The notes under the pieces were generated by a model. It worked only from the letters and a program-made list of their open reading frames with translations, was not told the DNA's origin and searched no databases. This document shows, in pieces, positions 1 through 11,422 of a DNA stretch of 64,000 nt. This DNA is from Ariolimax columbianus. Taxonomy: Eukaryota; Mollusca; Gastropoda; Stylommatophora; Arionidae. How positions within the stretch are numbered: position 1 is the stretch's first letter; every line of letters starts with the position of its first letter. Location of the stretch: the NCBI GenBank assembly GCA_036924085.1, contig JAVGWX010000008.1:52535314-52599313 (forward strand), in the 5' to 3' direction. The translations under genes and the position numbers were made by a program.

Positions 1-87
<87 letters not shown>

Positions 88-97
88 TATAGATAGG
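1..97. repeat. (GATA)n microsatellite
   Basis: Uninterrupted tetranucleotide repeat from the window edge, decaying at about base 86. The window edge cuts it, so its full length is unknown. Confidence 0.97.
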
Positions 98-216
98 AAG
101 ATTGATTACCGTGACGTCAGTCAATGGCGAAGGCTTGACAACACTGGTGCCATTTCAACGTTCTGGAATTCGCTAAACGTATTGCCTTGCTGCATTACCT
201 TCAAATTTTACCGTGT

Positions 217-345
217 TGTTGTTGTTGTTGTGGAATGTCCACAATGAGTAAGTCTGCTCGTGTGTGCGCCCAGAAAATATCGTCAAGTGGCGGGTTGAAG
301 CAGCTTTCAACACATCTCTAGCATGCTGATGAAGGTGTTTACCGT
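217..345 (+). repeat. GTT-headed interspersed repeat, partial copy A
   Basis: A short (GTT)n run is followed by a body containing AATGAGTAAG and GGCGGGTTG. The same body recurs near 5.7 kb, 49.5 kb and, inverted, 52 kb. This copy lacks the TGACCCTGAC core seen in the others. Confidence 0.6.
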
Positions 346-629
346 GTTATTTAGCCACTTAACTTTAGATAGTCTGCTTTCGGGGTTGAATTGTTTGAGA
401 TAGTTAATTGTATTGATGTCAGCTGTTTGTCGGGCGTGGTTGACCCATTCCCTTGCTCACTGCATTTTCGTGCCTAGATTTAAGTAAAGTGGCCATTTAC
501 ATCTGGGTAGAATTTGAAAAAATGCTATGAAATTACAATTATTTTCTGCGTTACATCTCGTGGAAATGAAAATGCCTTTGGGACCGAAGATACATCACAG
601 CGACTTATATCTGGCTGCTTGCATCAGCG

Positions 630-832
630 GCAGCGAATAAAAGCTGATCGAGAGCCTATTATACCTTCAAGCCACGGTCCTGGAAACAGCCTGCGCCAGC
701 GTAGTCTGTCTAAAAGAATAGGGATCGCAGATGGAAACAATTCCGGACCTAATACTGCCAGCTGAAACAGGATTTTTCGTACCGAAATGCACATATTTCG
801 CAGCCTAGCTGTATACTATGATACAGCGTCAG
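630..832 (+). mobile_element. Decayed SINE of the GGACCGAAAGG family
   Basis: The body matches the copy near 51.6 kb in order: GCGAATAAAAG, a GAAACAG block, a GGATCG block, then a diverged core with ACCGAAATGCACATATTTCGCAG. It is old and has no clear tail. The 83-residue ORF across it is not a convincing gene. Confidence 0.55.
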
Positions 833-882
833 GAACAAAGAAAAAGACGAAAGCGTTCTTGATCCAAGAATATTTATAGTAT

Positions 883-1745
883 ATGCATAATTGTAGATGT
901 TACTGTACTCCTGTGATCTGGACGTACATCAACAGACATATCTTGGACATTCGGAGACCTTCGACCTATGGGGACATGGGAACGCATACAAATCTGGTAT
1001 ACGTGAAGACATTTTGTGGGACACATGGAGAGCTGAGATCTCTGGAGATCTGGAACGCATACATACCTGAAGCACATGAAGACCCGTTGAGACCTGAGGC
1101 CCATGGAGACCTGGGCCCGGTGGAGACATTTTGTGGGAAACGTAGAGACGGGGAATCTCTGTTGACCTGGAACCCATAGATACATGAGACCCGCTAAAAC
1201 CTGTTGCAAGGACCCGTGGAGACTTGGCACAGGTTGGGACTTGGGAGCAGTAGAGACCTGAGACGCGTTGAAAAATGGGGACAATAAGGCTATCTTGTAC
1301 CCCTGAAGACATTTTGTGGAACCCGTAGAGAAGGGGAATCTCTGTTGGCCTTGAACCCACAGAGACCTGAGGTCCGAAAAGAGATTTAGGAAGACCAGTG
1401 GAGAATTTGGACCCATGGCGACATGCGACCAATAGAGGCCTTATGACCCATAGATACCTGGGACCCATGCAGACCTGGGACGTGTAGAAACCTTTTGTGT
1501 GGCTGTGTAGATTTTTTGGCTGTGGAGATCGTTCGTGTGACCTGTGTAGTGATCTTGTAACAAATGTTGCTTATTTTTAAGCAACTCAAAGATTTATTAG
1601 CACTGCTGTACACTAAAGTTATGAACAGTATAATAAGAAGTCATATGTGTTTCACATCGACAAACTGGAATATACAGTAGTTGCTCACACATATGATCGC
1701 ATGTTTTATTCTTAAATCCAGATTTCCTTCATCATTCATGGTCAT
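883..1745. repeat. Degenerate GAGACC-type satellite
   Basis: Loose, diverged repeats built on GTGGAGACCTGGGACC-like words, spaced about 25-30 bp apart. Long ORFs on both strands come from the repeat and are not genes. The region 1,560-1,745 is AT-rich and has no recognisable feature. Confidence 0.7.
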
Positions 1746-1796
1746 TCGTGGGGACTTGGAGCAGGAGGAGACTTGGGGCACGTGTAGACCTGAAAC

Positions 1797-2560
1797 CAGT
1801 GGAAGTTGATATAGGACTCCTAGAGATCAGAGACACGTGTAGATATGAGACCAGTGGAGGTAGATATAGGACCTGGAGACATGGGACACGTGTAGATATG
1901 ATAGCAGTGGAGGTAAATATAGGACCTGGAGATATGATACACGTTTAGATATGATAGCAGTGGAGGTAAATATAGGACTTGGAGACATGATACACGTTTA
2001 GATATGATAGCAGTGGAGGTAAATATAGGACCTGGAGACATGGGACACGTGTAAATATGAGACCAGTGGAGGTAGATATAGGACCTGGAGACATTCGACA
2101 CATGTAGATATGAGACCAGTGGAGGTAGATATAGGACCTGGAGATATTCGACACATGTAGATATGACACCAGTGGAGGTAGATATAGGACTTGGAGACAT
2201 GGGACACGTGTAAATATGAGACCAGTGGAGGTAGATATAGGACCTGGAGACATTCGACACATGTAGATATGAGACCAGTGGAGGTAGATATAGGACCTGG
2301 AACATTCGACACATGTAGATATGAGACCAGTGGAGGTAGATATAGGACCTGGAGACAAGGGATATATGTAGATATGAGACCAGTGGAGGTAGATATAGGA
2401 CCTGGAGACAAGGGATATATGTAGATATGAGACTAGTGGAGGTAGATATAGGACCTGGAGACAAGGGATGTATGTAGATATAAGACTAGTGGAGGTAGAT
2501 ATAGGACCTGGAGACAAGGGATGTATGTAGATATAAGACTAGTGGAGGTAGATATAGGAC
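1797..2560. repeat. 53-bp tandem array, about 14 units
   Basis: The unit contains GACCAGTGGAGGTAGATATA and GGACCTGGAGACA. Higher-order variants alternate between GGGACACGTG, TTCGACACATG and AGGGATATATG. Units at the right edge change to AAGACTAGTGG. The long - strand ORFs across it are artefacts of the repeat. Confidence 0.93.
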
Positions 2561-3300
2561 GCCTGAAGATCATGAACGCGCGAACACCTGGGACGCCTAA
2601 CGATCTTGAACATGGAGACTTGAGAGTTGATTATACCTGAGACTCCGGGGGATTTAGCACCCGTGGAGACCTCACGTGAACACCTTTGGTGGGAACTGTA
2701 GAGACCTGGAACTCGTCAAGACGTGGGACTCGCGGAGACACAAGACACTTGGAGATTTCGGATAGGTGAAGGCATCGTGGAACTCGTGGACATCTGTGTT
2801 GGGACTATGGATGCCTGGGACTAGTAGATACATGGGATCCGTGGAGACCTCATGTGGAACAAGTGGACGCCATCTCTTGGGACCTGTGGAAACTTTATCT
2901 AAGAACTGTGTAGACGTGCAATCCGTGGAGACCTCACTTGGAACAAGTGGGGGCCATCTCTTGGGACCTGTGGAAACTTTATCTAAGAACTGTGTAGACG
3001 TGCAATCCGTGGAGACCTCACTTGGAACAAGTGGGGGCCATCTCTTGGGACCTGTGGAAACTTTATCTAAGAACTGTGTAGATTTGCGAACCGTGGAGAC
3101 CTCATGTGGTACAAGTGGAGGCCATCTCTTGGGACCTGTGGAAACTTGATCTAAGAACTGTTTAGACTTGCGATACATGGATACGGTGAACATGTAGAGA
3201 CATGGGACCCGGCAGATCTGGCATATATAACACATGGCACGCGAGGTGGTCTAGGCCCAGTATGGACATTTTTCAGAATCAATTGAGACCTATGCCAGTG
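2560..3300. repeat. GAGACC satellite with an 84-bp sub-array
   Basis: Degenerate GAGACC words continue here. Inside, four copies of an 84-bp unit (about 2,839-3,175) contain CATCTCTTGGGACCTGTGG and TCTAAGAACTGT. The unit length is a multiple of three, which keeps ORFs open on both strands without implying a gene. Confidence 0.85.
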
Positions 3301-3359
3301 GGGACATTACGTGTAATAGGTTATGAGAATCCTTGACCAGTCCTGCCATGACGATCAAA

Positions 3360-3612
3360 TAACTTTTTTTTCTTCATTTGCTGACCTAATGTTGTCTAGA
3401 TCAAATGGGTGTTTCATCTTCGCCTTTCCTAATGTTGATGTCTAGATAAATTAGTTGTTTAATCTTCTCCTGATCTAATGTTGCTATCTAGGTCAAATAG
3501 CTGTTTCTTCTTCTACTGATCTAATGTTGCTATGTAGGTCAAATAGCTGTTTTATCTTCTCCTGACGTAATGTTGCTATCTAGGTCAAATAGCTGTTTCT
3601 TCTTGTTTATTT
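3360..3612. repeat. Imperfect 50-58 bp tandem repeat
   Basis: About five diverged units contain TCTAATGTTGCTATCTAGG and TCAAATAGCTGTTT. The following 3,612-4,160 is T-rich unique sequence in which I see no gene. Confidence 0.75.
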
Positions 3613-4164
3613 TATTCACTCCATATTCTGGATATATCTACGATGTATCTGACCTTTTTCAAGAAGCCGACATGAAAGCACTTATGAACGCTTGTAGCAG
3701 CTATTTCTGTTGCAATTCATGATTCAATGAAGTGGTTGAAAGCCCCATTCACAATCCCCTTTTGTCGATTTTTACGTCACGTTTAGAAGGTAACAGTGAC
3801 TGACATCTTTCGTCCTCAGGTACAACTCGGCTGAACCGTATGTGTGTTGTGTTATTATTACACTTAGTCCAAGCTCCTATCACCATATTCATGTTGTCGT
3901 CATCTTTTTGTTCTTGTTCATGTTCTCTTTCTTATTCTTGTTCTTGTTCTTCTTCCTTTTTTCTGTTTTGCATTCTTATTTTTCTTTCTCATTTGCTTGA
4001 AAATATAATGTATGTGTCTGCAATGTTGTTTCTTGCATAATCTTAATGGTCTTTTGTAGCTCACATACAGGTTCATCAAGTTTTTTTTTCCAGTAGGTTT
4101 TTTGCTCAGTTTATCATATTCGCGGCAGCTTTGTGGTATGTGCTCTGCACTCTGGGATGCCTGT

Positions 4165-4346
4165 CCGCATGTTCACATGGCTGAGTTTGGCTGCTGAGGC
4201 GGTCATGTTCACATGGTTGAGTTTGGCTGCTGAGGCGGTCATGTTCACATGGCTGAGTTTGGCTGCTGAGGCGGTCATGTTCACATGGCCGAGTTTGGCT
4301 GCTGAGGCGGTCATGTTCACATGGCCGAGTTTGGCTGCGGAGTCGG
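4165..4346. repeat. 36-bp minisatellite, five units
   Basis: The unit is TTCACATGGCTGAGTTTGGC followed by TGCTGAGGCGGTCATG. The length is a multiple of three, so both strands stay open (119- and 183-residue ORFs). I read these as repeat shadows. 4,350-5,010 has nothing I can name. Confidence 0.9.
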
Positions 4347-5019
4347 TTTTGTCCTTTTTCGAGACGCAACAACAGTCTGCTTCTGTCTGTTGCTCTAGCT
4401 TTGGAGCACGTACAAACGTCACAAGAAATAATCTCGATTTGGTAAACAGAGTTTTGGCTTGTCTTGGTACACACCAGCTGGCTGGCAGCTGATAACATAT
4501 TTATGATGAAATCAAATTTAAGCTCAGAGATTTCAAACACAACGAGAGCTGTGGATAAACAAGCAGCTACTAACTGCACACTTGGACAAGAATGTTGTGT
4601 GTTATATACGACTAAATGTGTGTTGTGTGCGGCTTTATATATTTTTGCGTGTTGCATTTAAAAAGTTCAACAACGAAGAAATACTTACCAAATTGTGTGC
4701 CAGCATTACCAAATATGTTTAGCAAAACTATTTTTGATCTTTACTAATTTATTTCCGAAGTTTACGGCAATGACGCTAACTATTTTGTGCTAGCTTTGAA
4801 AGCCGGCGCAAAGGAGTCGTTAGACATTAATCATTGATCGTCTGTTATGTGGCGATGCTCAATTTGATAAAGCAACGGTTATACGATTGTAGGAGTTTGC
4901 GATCAGCCGTGGCTCGAGCACGAAAAAGTGCTTAATTGGAAGTGTCAGGAGGATCTACAAGTTGAGAGTTCTATGGACCATTAGCTTCACATTCCGTTCA
5001 TGGAGCGAAGAGTAATCAG

Positions 5020-5375
5020 GGTCATGTGAAACGTGCTGTTCTTGGTGGGGGCGAAGAGTAATTAGGGTCAGGTGAAACATATTGAATCACGGTGGGGGCG
5101 AATAGTAATCAGGGTCAGGTGAAACGTACTGATCACGGCGGGGGCGAATATTAATCAGGGTCAGGTGAAACGTACTGATCACGGTGGGGGCGAATAGTAA
5201 TCGGGGTTAGGTGAAACGTACTGATCACGGTGGGGGCGAATAGTAATCAGGGTCAGGTGAAACGTACTGATCACGGTGGGGGCGAATAGTAATCAGGGTC
5301 AGGTAAAACGTACTGATCACGGTGGGGGCGAATATTAATCAGGGTCAAGTGAAACGTACTAATCACGGTGGGGGA
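5020..5375. repeat. 46-bp minisatellite, about seven units
   Basis: The unit carries AATCAGGGTCAGGTGAAACG, then TACTGATCACGGTGGGGGCG. The TCAGGGTCAGG word links it to the core of the GTT-headed repeat next door and to the 37-bp array at 16.1 kb. Confidence 0.9.
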
Positions 5376-5674
5376 GGTGAGGGGATGAGGGGGAAGGGAT
5401 GGGTGGTCCGGAAGTGCAGAAGGCGTACATTTGTATAATTGACCCATGAATATAGTAATCTCATTGCACTGTCGTCTAAACATACGGTCATGTAATATTT
5501 GCTGTTGATTATTGTAATAGTTAGCGGCAGTGTTTGTTAATTATAGTTCGCGTTATTAAGATCAAAGACACAATCATTGTTAACTACACTTTGATTTGAG
5601 ACAGAAAACCGAGAAGCGGGCCTTCGAATTAAAAGGTTCGGATCTGAAGAAGAAGTTGCATGAGGTCTTTACTA

Positions 5675-6225
5675 TTATTAGTTGTTGTTTGTGTTTATTT
5701 TGTTTCGAATGTTAACAATGAGTAGGTTTACTCTTTTGCGCGCCCTGATAAGGAGGTTAAGTGGCGGGCTGCTGTACTTTCCCCACATATCGAGCGTGCT
5801 GATGAAGGGGGACCAGTGTCTCCAGGCGGTTGTGATATGCTTGGTTTCATCTGCGTGTCGCTAACTACTACGGGGATTACGTCGATCCTTCACCTCGTTA
5901 GCTAGGCTGCCATGAAAATAGCTCGTTTTCAGGCAGGAAGTCGAGCTGATGGTTTTGGCCAGTACATTTTGCCTGACCCTGACTAACATGCCTGACCCTG
6001 ACTAACATGCCCAACCCTGACTAACAAGCCTGACCCTGGCTAACATCCCTGACCCAGGTTAACATGCCTGACCCTGATAAACATGCCAGACCCTGACTAA
6101 CATGCCTGACCCTGACAAACATCCATGACCATGACTAACATGCCTGACCATTACTAACATGCCTGACCCTGGCTAACATGCCTCACTAGTATGGTGTGCC
6201 TGACCAAACGTTAGTCTTCCTCCCC
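5675..6225 (+). repeat. GTT-headed repeat, copy B, with an expanded 19-bp core
   Basis: The body (GAATGTTAACAATGAGTAGG, later AAGTGGCGGGCTG) matches the copies at 0.2, 49.5 and 52 kb. At about 5,975-6,190 the core CCTGACCCTGACTAACATG is repeated roughly eleven times, while the 49.5 kb copy has it once. The element ends with GCCTGACCAAACGTTAGTC, as at 49.5 kb. Confidence 0.8.
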
Positions 6226-6436
6226 ACTATTATTACTTAGTTGTTGTAGATCTGAATCGAATGTTCAGCAGTTAATTTATTTGTTTAAATTGACCAATGG
6301 GAATAGTAATTTCCAGTGCTCGTCCATGGTAACCGTACAACCAGGCAGCAATCATGAGGTTGTGGACCAGGAAGTGAAAGAATCACTTTTCTTCATTCTA
6401 TTTTCTATTTGTCATTCGGCTAAGATAGGTTAAAGG

Positions 6437-6670
6437 AGCCGCGTAGCGCAGTGGTTAGCGCGCTTGCTTCGCATCTGAGTGGTCCTGGGTTCATTTCCCA
6501 GTTGAGGCGGTAATGTTTCTTTCAGACCGCAATGGATCCCGGGTCGACCCAGCCTTAAACGGGTACCGGTTCAGTCCGAGAGGTAAAAGCGGCGAGGGAG
6601 AGGAAATGGCTACCGCCCTCATATAGCCGAGTCTTTGAAATGTGAGATCGCTAGCACTTCACACTACTAC
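6437..6670 (+). mobile_element. tRNA-derived SINE
   Basis: The head resembles a tRNA: an A-box-like TAGCGCAGTGGTTAGCG, and a B-box-like GGGTTCATTTCC about 50 bp later. The body then runs through GGATCCCGGGTCGACCC. It is too degenerate to be a working tRNA. 6,670-7,040 has nothing recognisable. Confidence 0.65.
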
Positions 6671-7049
6671 GGCAGTAATGCTATGGGTTACTTTACGTTT
6701 TAAGATCTGCATCCATGATCCATCTTATATTCGTGTTTGTTTTGTTGTTTTTCAGTTGTGCTATTGACTTTCTTCTGTTGACTTTGTACCGGTGTTGTGA
6801 TTGATGAACCAACAAGTTCAGGTTTAAGCTGCCGCTCGGTGAATGAACCCGACAGTTGCCAGCGACTCACAGATGTGTGCTTATATGATGATCGGTGAGC
6901 CACAACAATTTACAGAGTGGTTCGCCGGGGTCTTTGTGTATGACAAGGACAAGACTAGCACAACTGCCACACAGAAAGCATGTCGTAAGATGCGATTAAT
7001 TGTGCGACATTGCATAATACCGGTTATGGTTAGGAGGTTTATTTAGAGC

Positions 7050-7300
7050 AGCATAGATGGCGCCTAACAGGCTGCAGGTCTACTTTTCTCTAGTGCTTGA
7101 TGGCCGCATCGGTTAACCACCCTCCGGGACACGTGTTCCAACGCAGTAGAGTAATAAGCTGATCTAGCCTAGCCCGCTGAGCAGAAAATCCTCTTCCCAG
7201 CTACATCCAGCTCATACCAGAGCTGGGACCCGCACAGGCACATCCGTCCCTGTAGAAGAACAGGTCCTCTGAGAACTCAGAAGAAGAGCTACAGCAAACC
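7050..7300 (+). repeat. Interspersed repeat with GATGGCGCCTAACAGGCTG head
   Basis: The head and GGTCTACTTTTCTCTAGTG recur at 8.93 kb and 44.58 kb. The 44.58 kb copy continues into the hairpin tail of the CR1-like LINE. This copy instead runs into an unrelated-looking GC-balanced body. Confidence 0.5.
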
Positions 7301-7421
7301 AACATCTTATTCCGCGTTCCAGTGGTGGTTAAGGAAGCAGGTTGCGCTAGTTTAGTATGGCTAAGAGAATTACGATGGCAGTAAGAAAGCCCACCAGGTC
7401 CTCAAAATACTGTGCTATAAC

Positions 7422-7490
7422 CGGATGTGTCGGTCCGAAGGACGCAGATATCACAGCCTTGCTGTAAATTCCCACACAACCTTGCAACCT
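7422..7490 (+). mobile_element. SINE core fragment (GGACCGAAAGG family)
   Basis: Contains CCGGATGTGTCGGTCCGAAG followed by CAGATATCACAGCCTTGCTGTAAA, a diverged match to the core seen at 10.1, 39.7 and 62.1 kb. The flanks 7,500-8,120 show nothing I can name. Confidence 0.55.
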
Positions 7491-8124
7491 CCTTTTTCTG
7501 GACGAACGCAGAAGCATAACACGATAAACTAACAAGTACAAGGCATTCTGCCTTAGGAGCACGGCAATATAGGGATAGTTCCCATAGCAGACACGGCTGT
7601 CGGGGATGAAGTGTATCGATGTAAGCGTTTGTACGTATACCGGTGTGTGTTGGTGTGTATTCGTATGTGTATGTTAGTGTATCTTTCGCTATTATCCTTC
7701 TGCAATTTCGTTTGTAACCTATGTGTGTTTCTTTACGTAGAGTGCTTCCCCAAACGAAACGTAATATACCGTAATTACGCATATTTTCTTGCCAGTTTGC
7801 GCATGCCTTACTCCCAGCAGACAATGTGCGTCACTAATCACGGCATATCATTATAGTAAGACACGCAACTTGCGAATATAGACCTAGCTAAAAATAGTTG
7901 CAGAGAATAAAGTCATTAAGAAACATAATTAACGCTAAAAAAATCAATCATCAAACAAACTCTGTCAACGTTTGAATGGCGTTAAGCAGAAAATCTGGCT
8001 AAATTAAAGAAATAAAACAGTGATAAATGAAACAAATTGGAAAGGTTGAGAATTCACGTAAAAAGGAAACTGAAATTGCACATTTTTCTCTGCCTATGGA
8101 ACATTAACACGCATCTTATCCTAA

Positions 8125-8180
8125 AGTCATTATACTGGTTTAGAAGACTATGTAGAGTCTGTGTACAACCAGTTTCTGCT
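8125..8180 (-). mobile_element. 3' hairpin tail of the CR1-like LINE (fragment)
   Basis: The reverse complement contains ACTGGTTGTACACAGACTC and TCTTCTAAACCAGTATAATG, matching the 3' UTR of the LINE at 57.2-58.7 kb. Only the tail is present. Confidence 0.7.
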
Positions 8181-8589
8181 ACTCCTTGTCTTGTCCTGGC
8201 TTTCTCATAACCCTAAGAGGTCGTAGGGGCATTATTGAGACGTTTGTGATGTATCTTGGGCATCTTGGGCATAATAATTCTTAAATCAAAACAATATTTA
8301 CAAAAATAACAAAGTACATCTAAACTATATAACCATTATATATATATTTAACTTCATCGGAGGTTTTAAGCACTAGCTTTTGATATTTTCCATAAACCAC
8401 ATAACCCAAGCTCTCGCCGCTACACTCCCCTTATCTGCACACACTCACAAACTCGTCCTCACAATCGGATTACGTACTGTCGTTCTGTGCATTCGCATAT
8501 AGTCAGATCACCTTCAATTAGGTGATCTGTATATCCTCATACAATCGGTTCACGTATGCTCAGGCGATCTGTGCATTCATATGTAATTA

Positions 8590-8860
8590 GATCACGTCCC
8601 AGTGGTTTCGAGGTAAAGTGTTCTCCTCAGGTGCTGGAGCTCGCAGGTTCAAATCCCGGTGGAGACACCAGGATTTATTCACGTGGATCATCCGGTAAAT
8701 ATTTTCCCTGATCTCTGAGTAGTGAGATCAGACACCCGTGTACAGTGGCGCGCACGTCAAAAATACTTTAGCAGTTGGAAATAGAAAAGAGTAGGCCTAA
8801 CGGCCGCTGCTCGAGCAAAATTCAAGTTGAAAATATACTCAAAATTATTCTAGGGATATT
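8590..8860 (+). mobile_element. tRNA-headed SINE, second family, copy 1
   Basis: A B-box-like GCAGGTTCAAATCCCGGTGG precedes a body ending GGCCTAACGGCCGCTG. A second copy of the same layout lies at 50.2-50.45 kb. The A-box half is weak. Confidence 0.7.
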
Positions 8861-8924
8861 CGCTCCACAGAGAATATGTCGCAAAAAGGGAACTGTGTGG
8901 CTATAACATCAGGTCTTGGTTATG

Positions 8925-9110
8925 TGGTTAGCAGAGCGGCTTAGATGGCGCCTGACATGCTATGGGTCTAACTTGCTCTAATTTACTCTTCCACCTCCAC
9001 CTGTCTAAAAAAATAGGCGATCGTATATTCCAGGGACTTAACAGATGCTGGGATTGACCTGGCAAGTCCCCAGTGGAATTTTACCTGCCAAAAAAAATGA
9101 AACAAAGTAG
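8925..9110 (+). repeat. Interspersed repeat related to the 7.05 kb copy
   Basis: Contains GATGGCGCCTGACATGCTATG and GGGTCTAACTTGCTCTA, matching the 7.05 and 44.58 kb copies. It ends in an A-rich run near 9,095. Confidence 0.45.
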
Positions 9111-9174
9111 GTCACACCTTCCCACGACGTTTAACAACATAAGTGCACTGATGATAGATATATATAATAGATAG

Positions 9175-9800
9175 ATTGTGAACACACTAGAGAAACAATT
9201 TGATGATAATCAACCACGAGACCAATCAGGTTTCAGGATAGGCTGCTCTACACAGACCATCTATATAAAACCAATCATATAATGGAGAGGGCACGTGAAG
9301 TGCATCTGTCTTTGTGCCCTGTGTTTGTGGACAATGAAAAATGCCTTTGACATAATTAAAGTAACGGCAGGTGTGAATGTCTGAGGCATTATGAGACGAA
9401 TGGAAAGTTCATTAAAGAGATGAATATAGTCCACTTTATCGATATTACCCAATTTCATCGACCAATGCAAGATGGCGTTAGATGCGTGATACAATCTTGC
9501 CAACAGTGTTTCCGTTAGCTCTTGAGAAAGTCTTTACAAAATATAATTTTGAAGATAAATGATATAATCTTGCCAAAACTGTTCACGCTAGACCTTGATA
9601 AACTCAGTATAAAATATAATTGGGAAGATAAATGCATTAACATTGACGGAGAAATGTTCACTTAACTATTGCTGACGACATAGCGCCCTTAAGTCACAGC
9701 GCCAGATAGGATGAGTAATGTCTAAATGAGTTCAACAACGCCAGCGTGGCAGGTGGCCTTACAATTAATAGAAATAAAACTCATTAAATACTGAACACGT
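9175..9800 (+). pseudogene. Decayed LINE reverse transcriptase
   Basis: Translating in broken frames gives pieces of a reverse transcriptase: a NQPRDQSGFRIGCST block (the usual EQAGFR region), then a KNAFDIIK-like block where AFD catalytic motif A would be, and further on an ADDIA-like block near 9,670. Stops and frameshifts break every frame, so no protein is made. The order of motifs A and C supports a + strand non-LTR element of the endonuclease-reverse transcriptase kind. The clade cannot be named from what survives. The right edge merges into sequence before the SINE at 10.0 kb. Confidence 0.6.
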
Positions 9801-10002
9801 TTTGCCACAAGGAGAACTGTGGAAGCAAGTTTTCTTTCCCTTATGTCGCTGAGCGGAGCGGAAAGCTATAGTCGTATGTCCTGCGCCGAGTGCGTTGTGT
9901 CGGTCATTGTGAATCCTTGTCGTTGTCCAATCATTCTCATGTCAGCTATTCACCTTGGATCAAGACGCTGCAAAGACCCTTCTACACCTCCATGCAGTGA
10001 TC

Positions 10003-10225
10003 CTGGATAATAGGCTGCAACAGAGCAGACTGTCTAAGGAGAAGGGATCGAAGAGGGAATGCTAACCCGGTACTTCACAAATGCTTGCTGAAGTCGGATG
10101 TGTTGGACCGAAAGGTGCAAATATCGCAGCCAAGCTGTAAACTACGACACAACGCATTCCGTTCTGGACTAAATTCTGCTACGTAAGCCCTTTCAGGGTT
10201 TGGTAGCGGGAGATTGAGAACGAAC
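10003..10225 (+). mobile_element. SINE, GGACCGAAAGG family, near-complete copy
   Basis: Matches the 39.6 kb copy nearly throughout: GGATAATAGGCTG head, GGATCGAAGAGGGAATGC, core TCGGATGTGTTGGACCGAAA, then CCCTTTCAGGGTTTGGTAGC and the 3' end GGGAGATTGAGAACGAAC. The next 600 bp show nothing recognisable. Confidence 0.8.
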
Positions 10226-10845
10226 CATGCCAAGCCATTCACCTGCCTCGTGGCTTCTCTCTTACCACGTAATCAGATCTACCAGCGTTGTAAACCATCC
10301 GTGGAAGCTGGTGAGGGTGCATTCTCATGAGCTAACGGAACCAGCATATTTTGTGTCTGGAAATGTACTCTGCCCAAGAAGTAGTGCCGACTATACTTCG
10401 AATGACGCCGTTCGGATTCTGCCTCTCCTGGTAACATCGATGCCCTTCCTCAAACATTTCATTTCACTCGACGAAATTCTGCTCTCACGCGCCTTGAACA
10501 GAGGCCATGTTTGGCACTGGTAGCATAGAGTAGGCATACATATACTGTTTATCAGCTGTTACTTTGTTGCCAAACTAATGCTTGACAAAAGCTGAAAAGT
10601 AGCGGCAGATGCCTTCTGAAACCTAGCCTCGATTTCCCTGTCGAACCTACCGGCATATCAGTGAACTTATCACGTCAAAAAAATGTGAATTCGCACATTT
10701 ACCTGGGACAAGAGATTACGAGCTCCCACATAACACAAATGGACATATTTCGCTAAGGATAACAACAGAATGCATAACGTCAAAGGTATGAAACTCCTAC
10801 TTCAGCAGACGAGAAGCGACTTTCAACATTATGGTGTATGGTATG

Positions 10846-11422
10846 GAACCTACGAAAGAGCAGCACTCTGCAAACTGTGCCAGCAGACCGCACCAAAAAG
10901 GGTAGTGGTACAGTGGGTTCCGTCACACTGCAACATCCAAGGCAACGAGGAGGCAGACAGACTGGCAAAAGAAGGTGCAAGACTACCACAAACAGATACC
11001 AGTATGACGTACGAAGAGTCAAAACGGCTTATCAAAGCCAGATACATGACCAAATGGGAAACCGAACATACTGGTTACACCAAAAACGATGCCTATTACC
11101 AGTTGAACCGAAGAGAGCAGGTCGTTGTCTTCAGACTTCGCACTGGCCACAACAGACTGAGGTACCACCTATTCAACAAATTGAAGATAGGGTGTACCGA
11201 CGAATGCCCGTGCGGTACTGGTAAAATGACCACTGAACATCTGCTGCAAAACTGCCCGACATACGAGGATCAGAGAGAGCAGATGTGGCCATTACCAGTG
11301 GAACTGCAAGACAAGCTCTATGGCAGTGGCGAGAGCCTTAGGATGACCGCCGCTTTTTTCGAAAAAATAATGGTTACTGTCTGACTGTGTACGCAGAAGA
11401 AGAAGAAGAAGAACCTACGAAA
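10846..11422 (+). mobile_element. 5'-truncated LINE copy with (GAA)n tail and 12-bp TSD
   Basis: The body 10,858-11,410 is a nearly identical copy of the 3' end of the large - strand LINE at 28.2-32.1 kb. It encodes the end of RNase H (QWVPSHCNIQGNEEADRLAK) and the Cys/His tail CPCGTGKMTTEHLLQNC. The stop codon is followed by only about a dozen bases before (GAA)n. GAACCTACGAAA occurs exactly at both edges (10,846-10,857 and 11,411-11,422), showing a standard target-primed insertion with 5' truncation. The 204-residue ORF here starts in flanking DNA and is not a gene of its own. The close match suggests a young insertion. Confidence 0.93.

Noticed and set aside
1797..2560. CRISPR-like spaced repeats
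   Set aside because: The units are contiguous tandem repeats without unique spacers, in a eukaryotic genome.
874..3235. Long ORFs on both strands (up to 214 residues)
   Set aside because: They follow the GAGACC satellite, their proteins are simple repeats of the same motif, and the opposite strands are open as well. This is what repeat units without stops produce.
6437..6510. Genuine tRNA genes (also considered at 8.6, 12.5, 14.8, 20.2, 20.4, 27.7 and 50.2 kb)
   Set aside because: A- and B-box-like words exist, but the cloverleaf arms do not pair well and each is followed by a shared SINE body.
9819..10010. Cysteine-rich 63-codon ORF as a secreted peptide
   Set aside because: No signal peptide, and it sits between a LINE relic and a SINE. 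The cysteines are not in a recognisable pattern.
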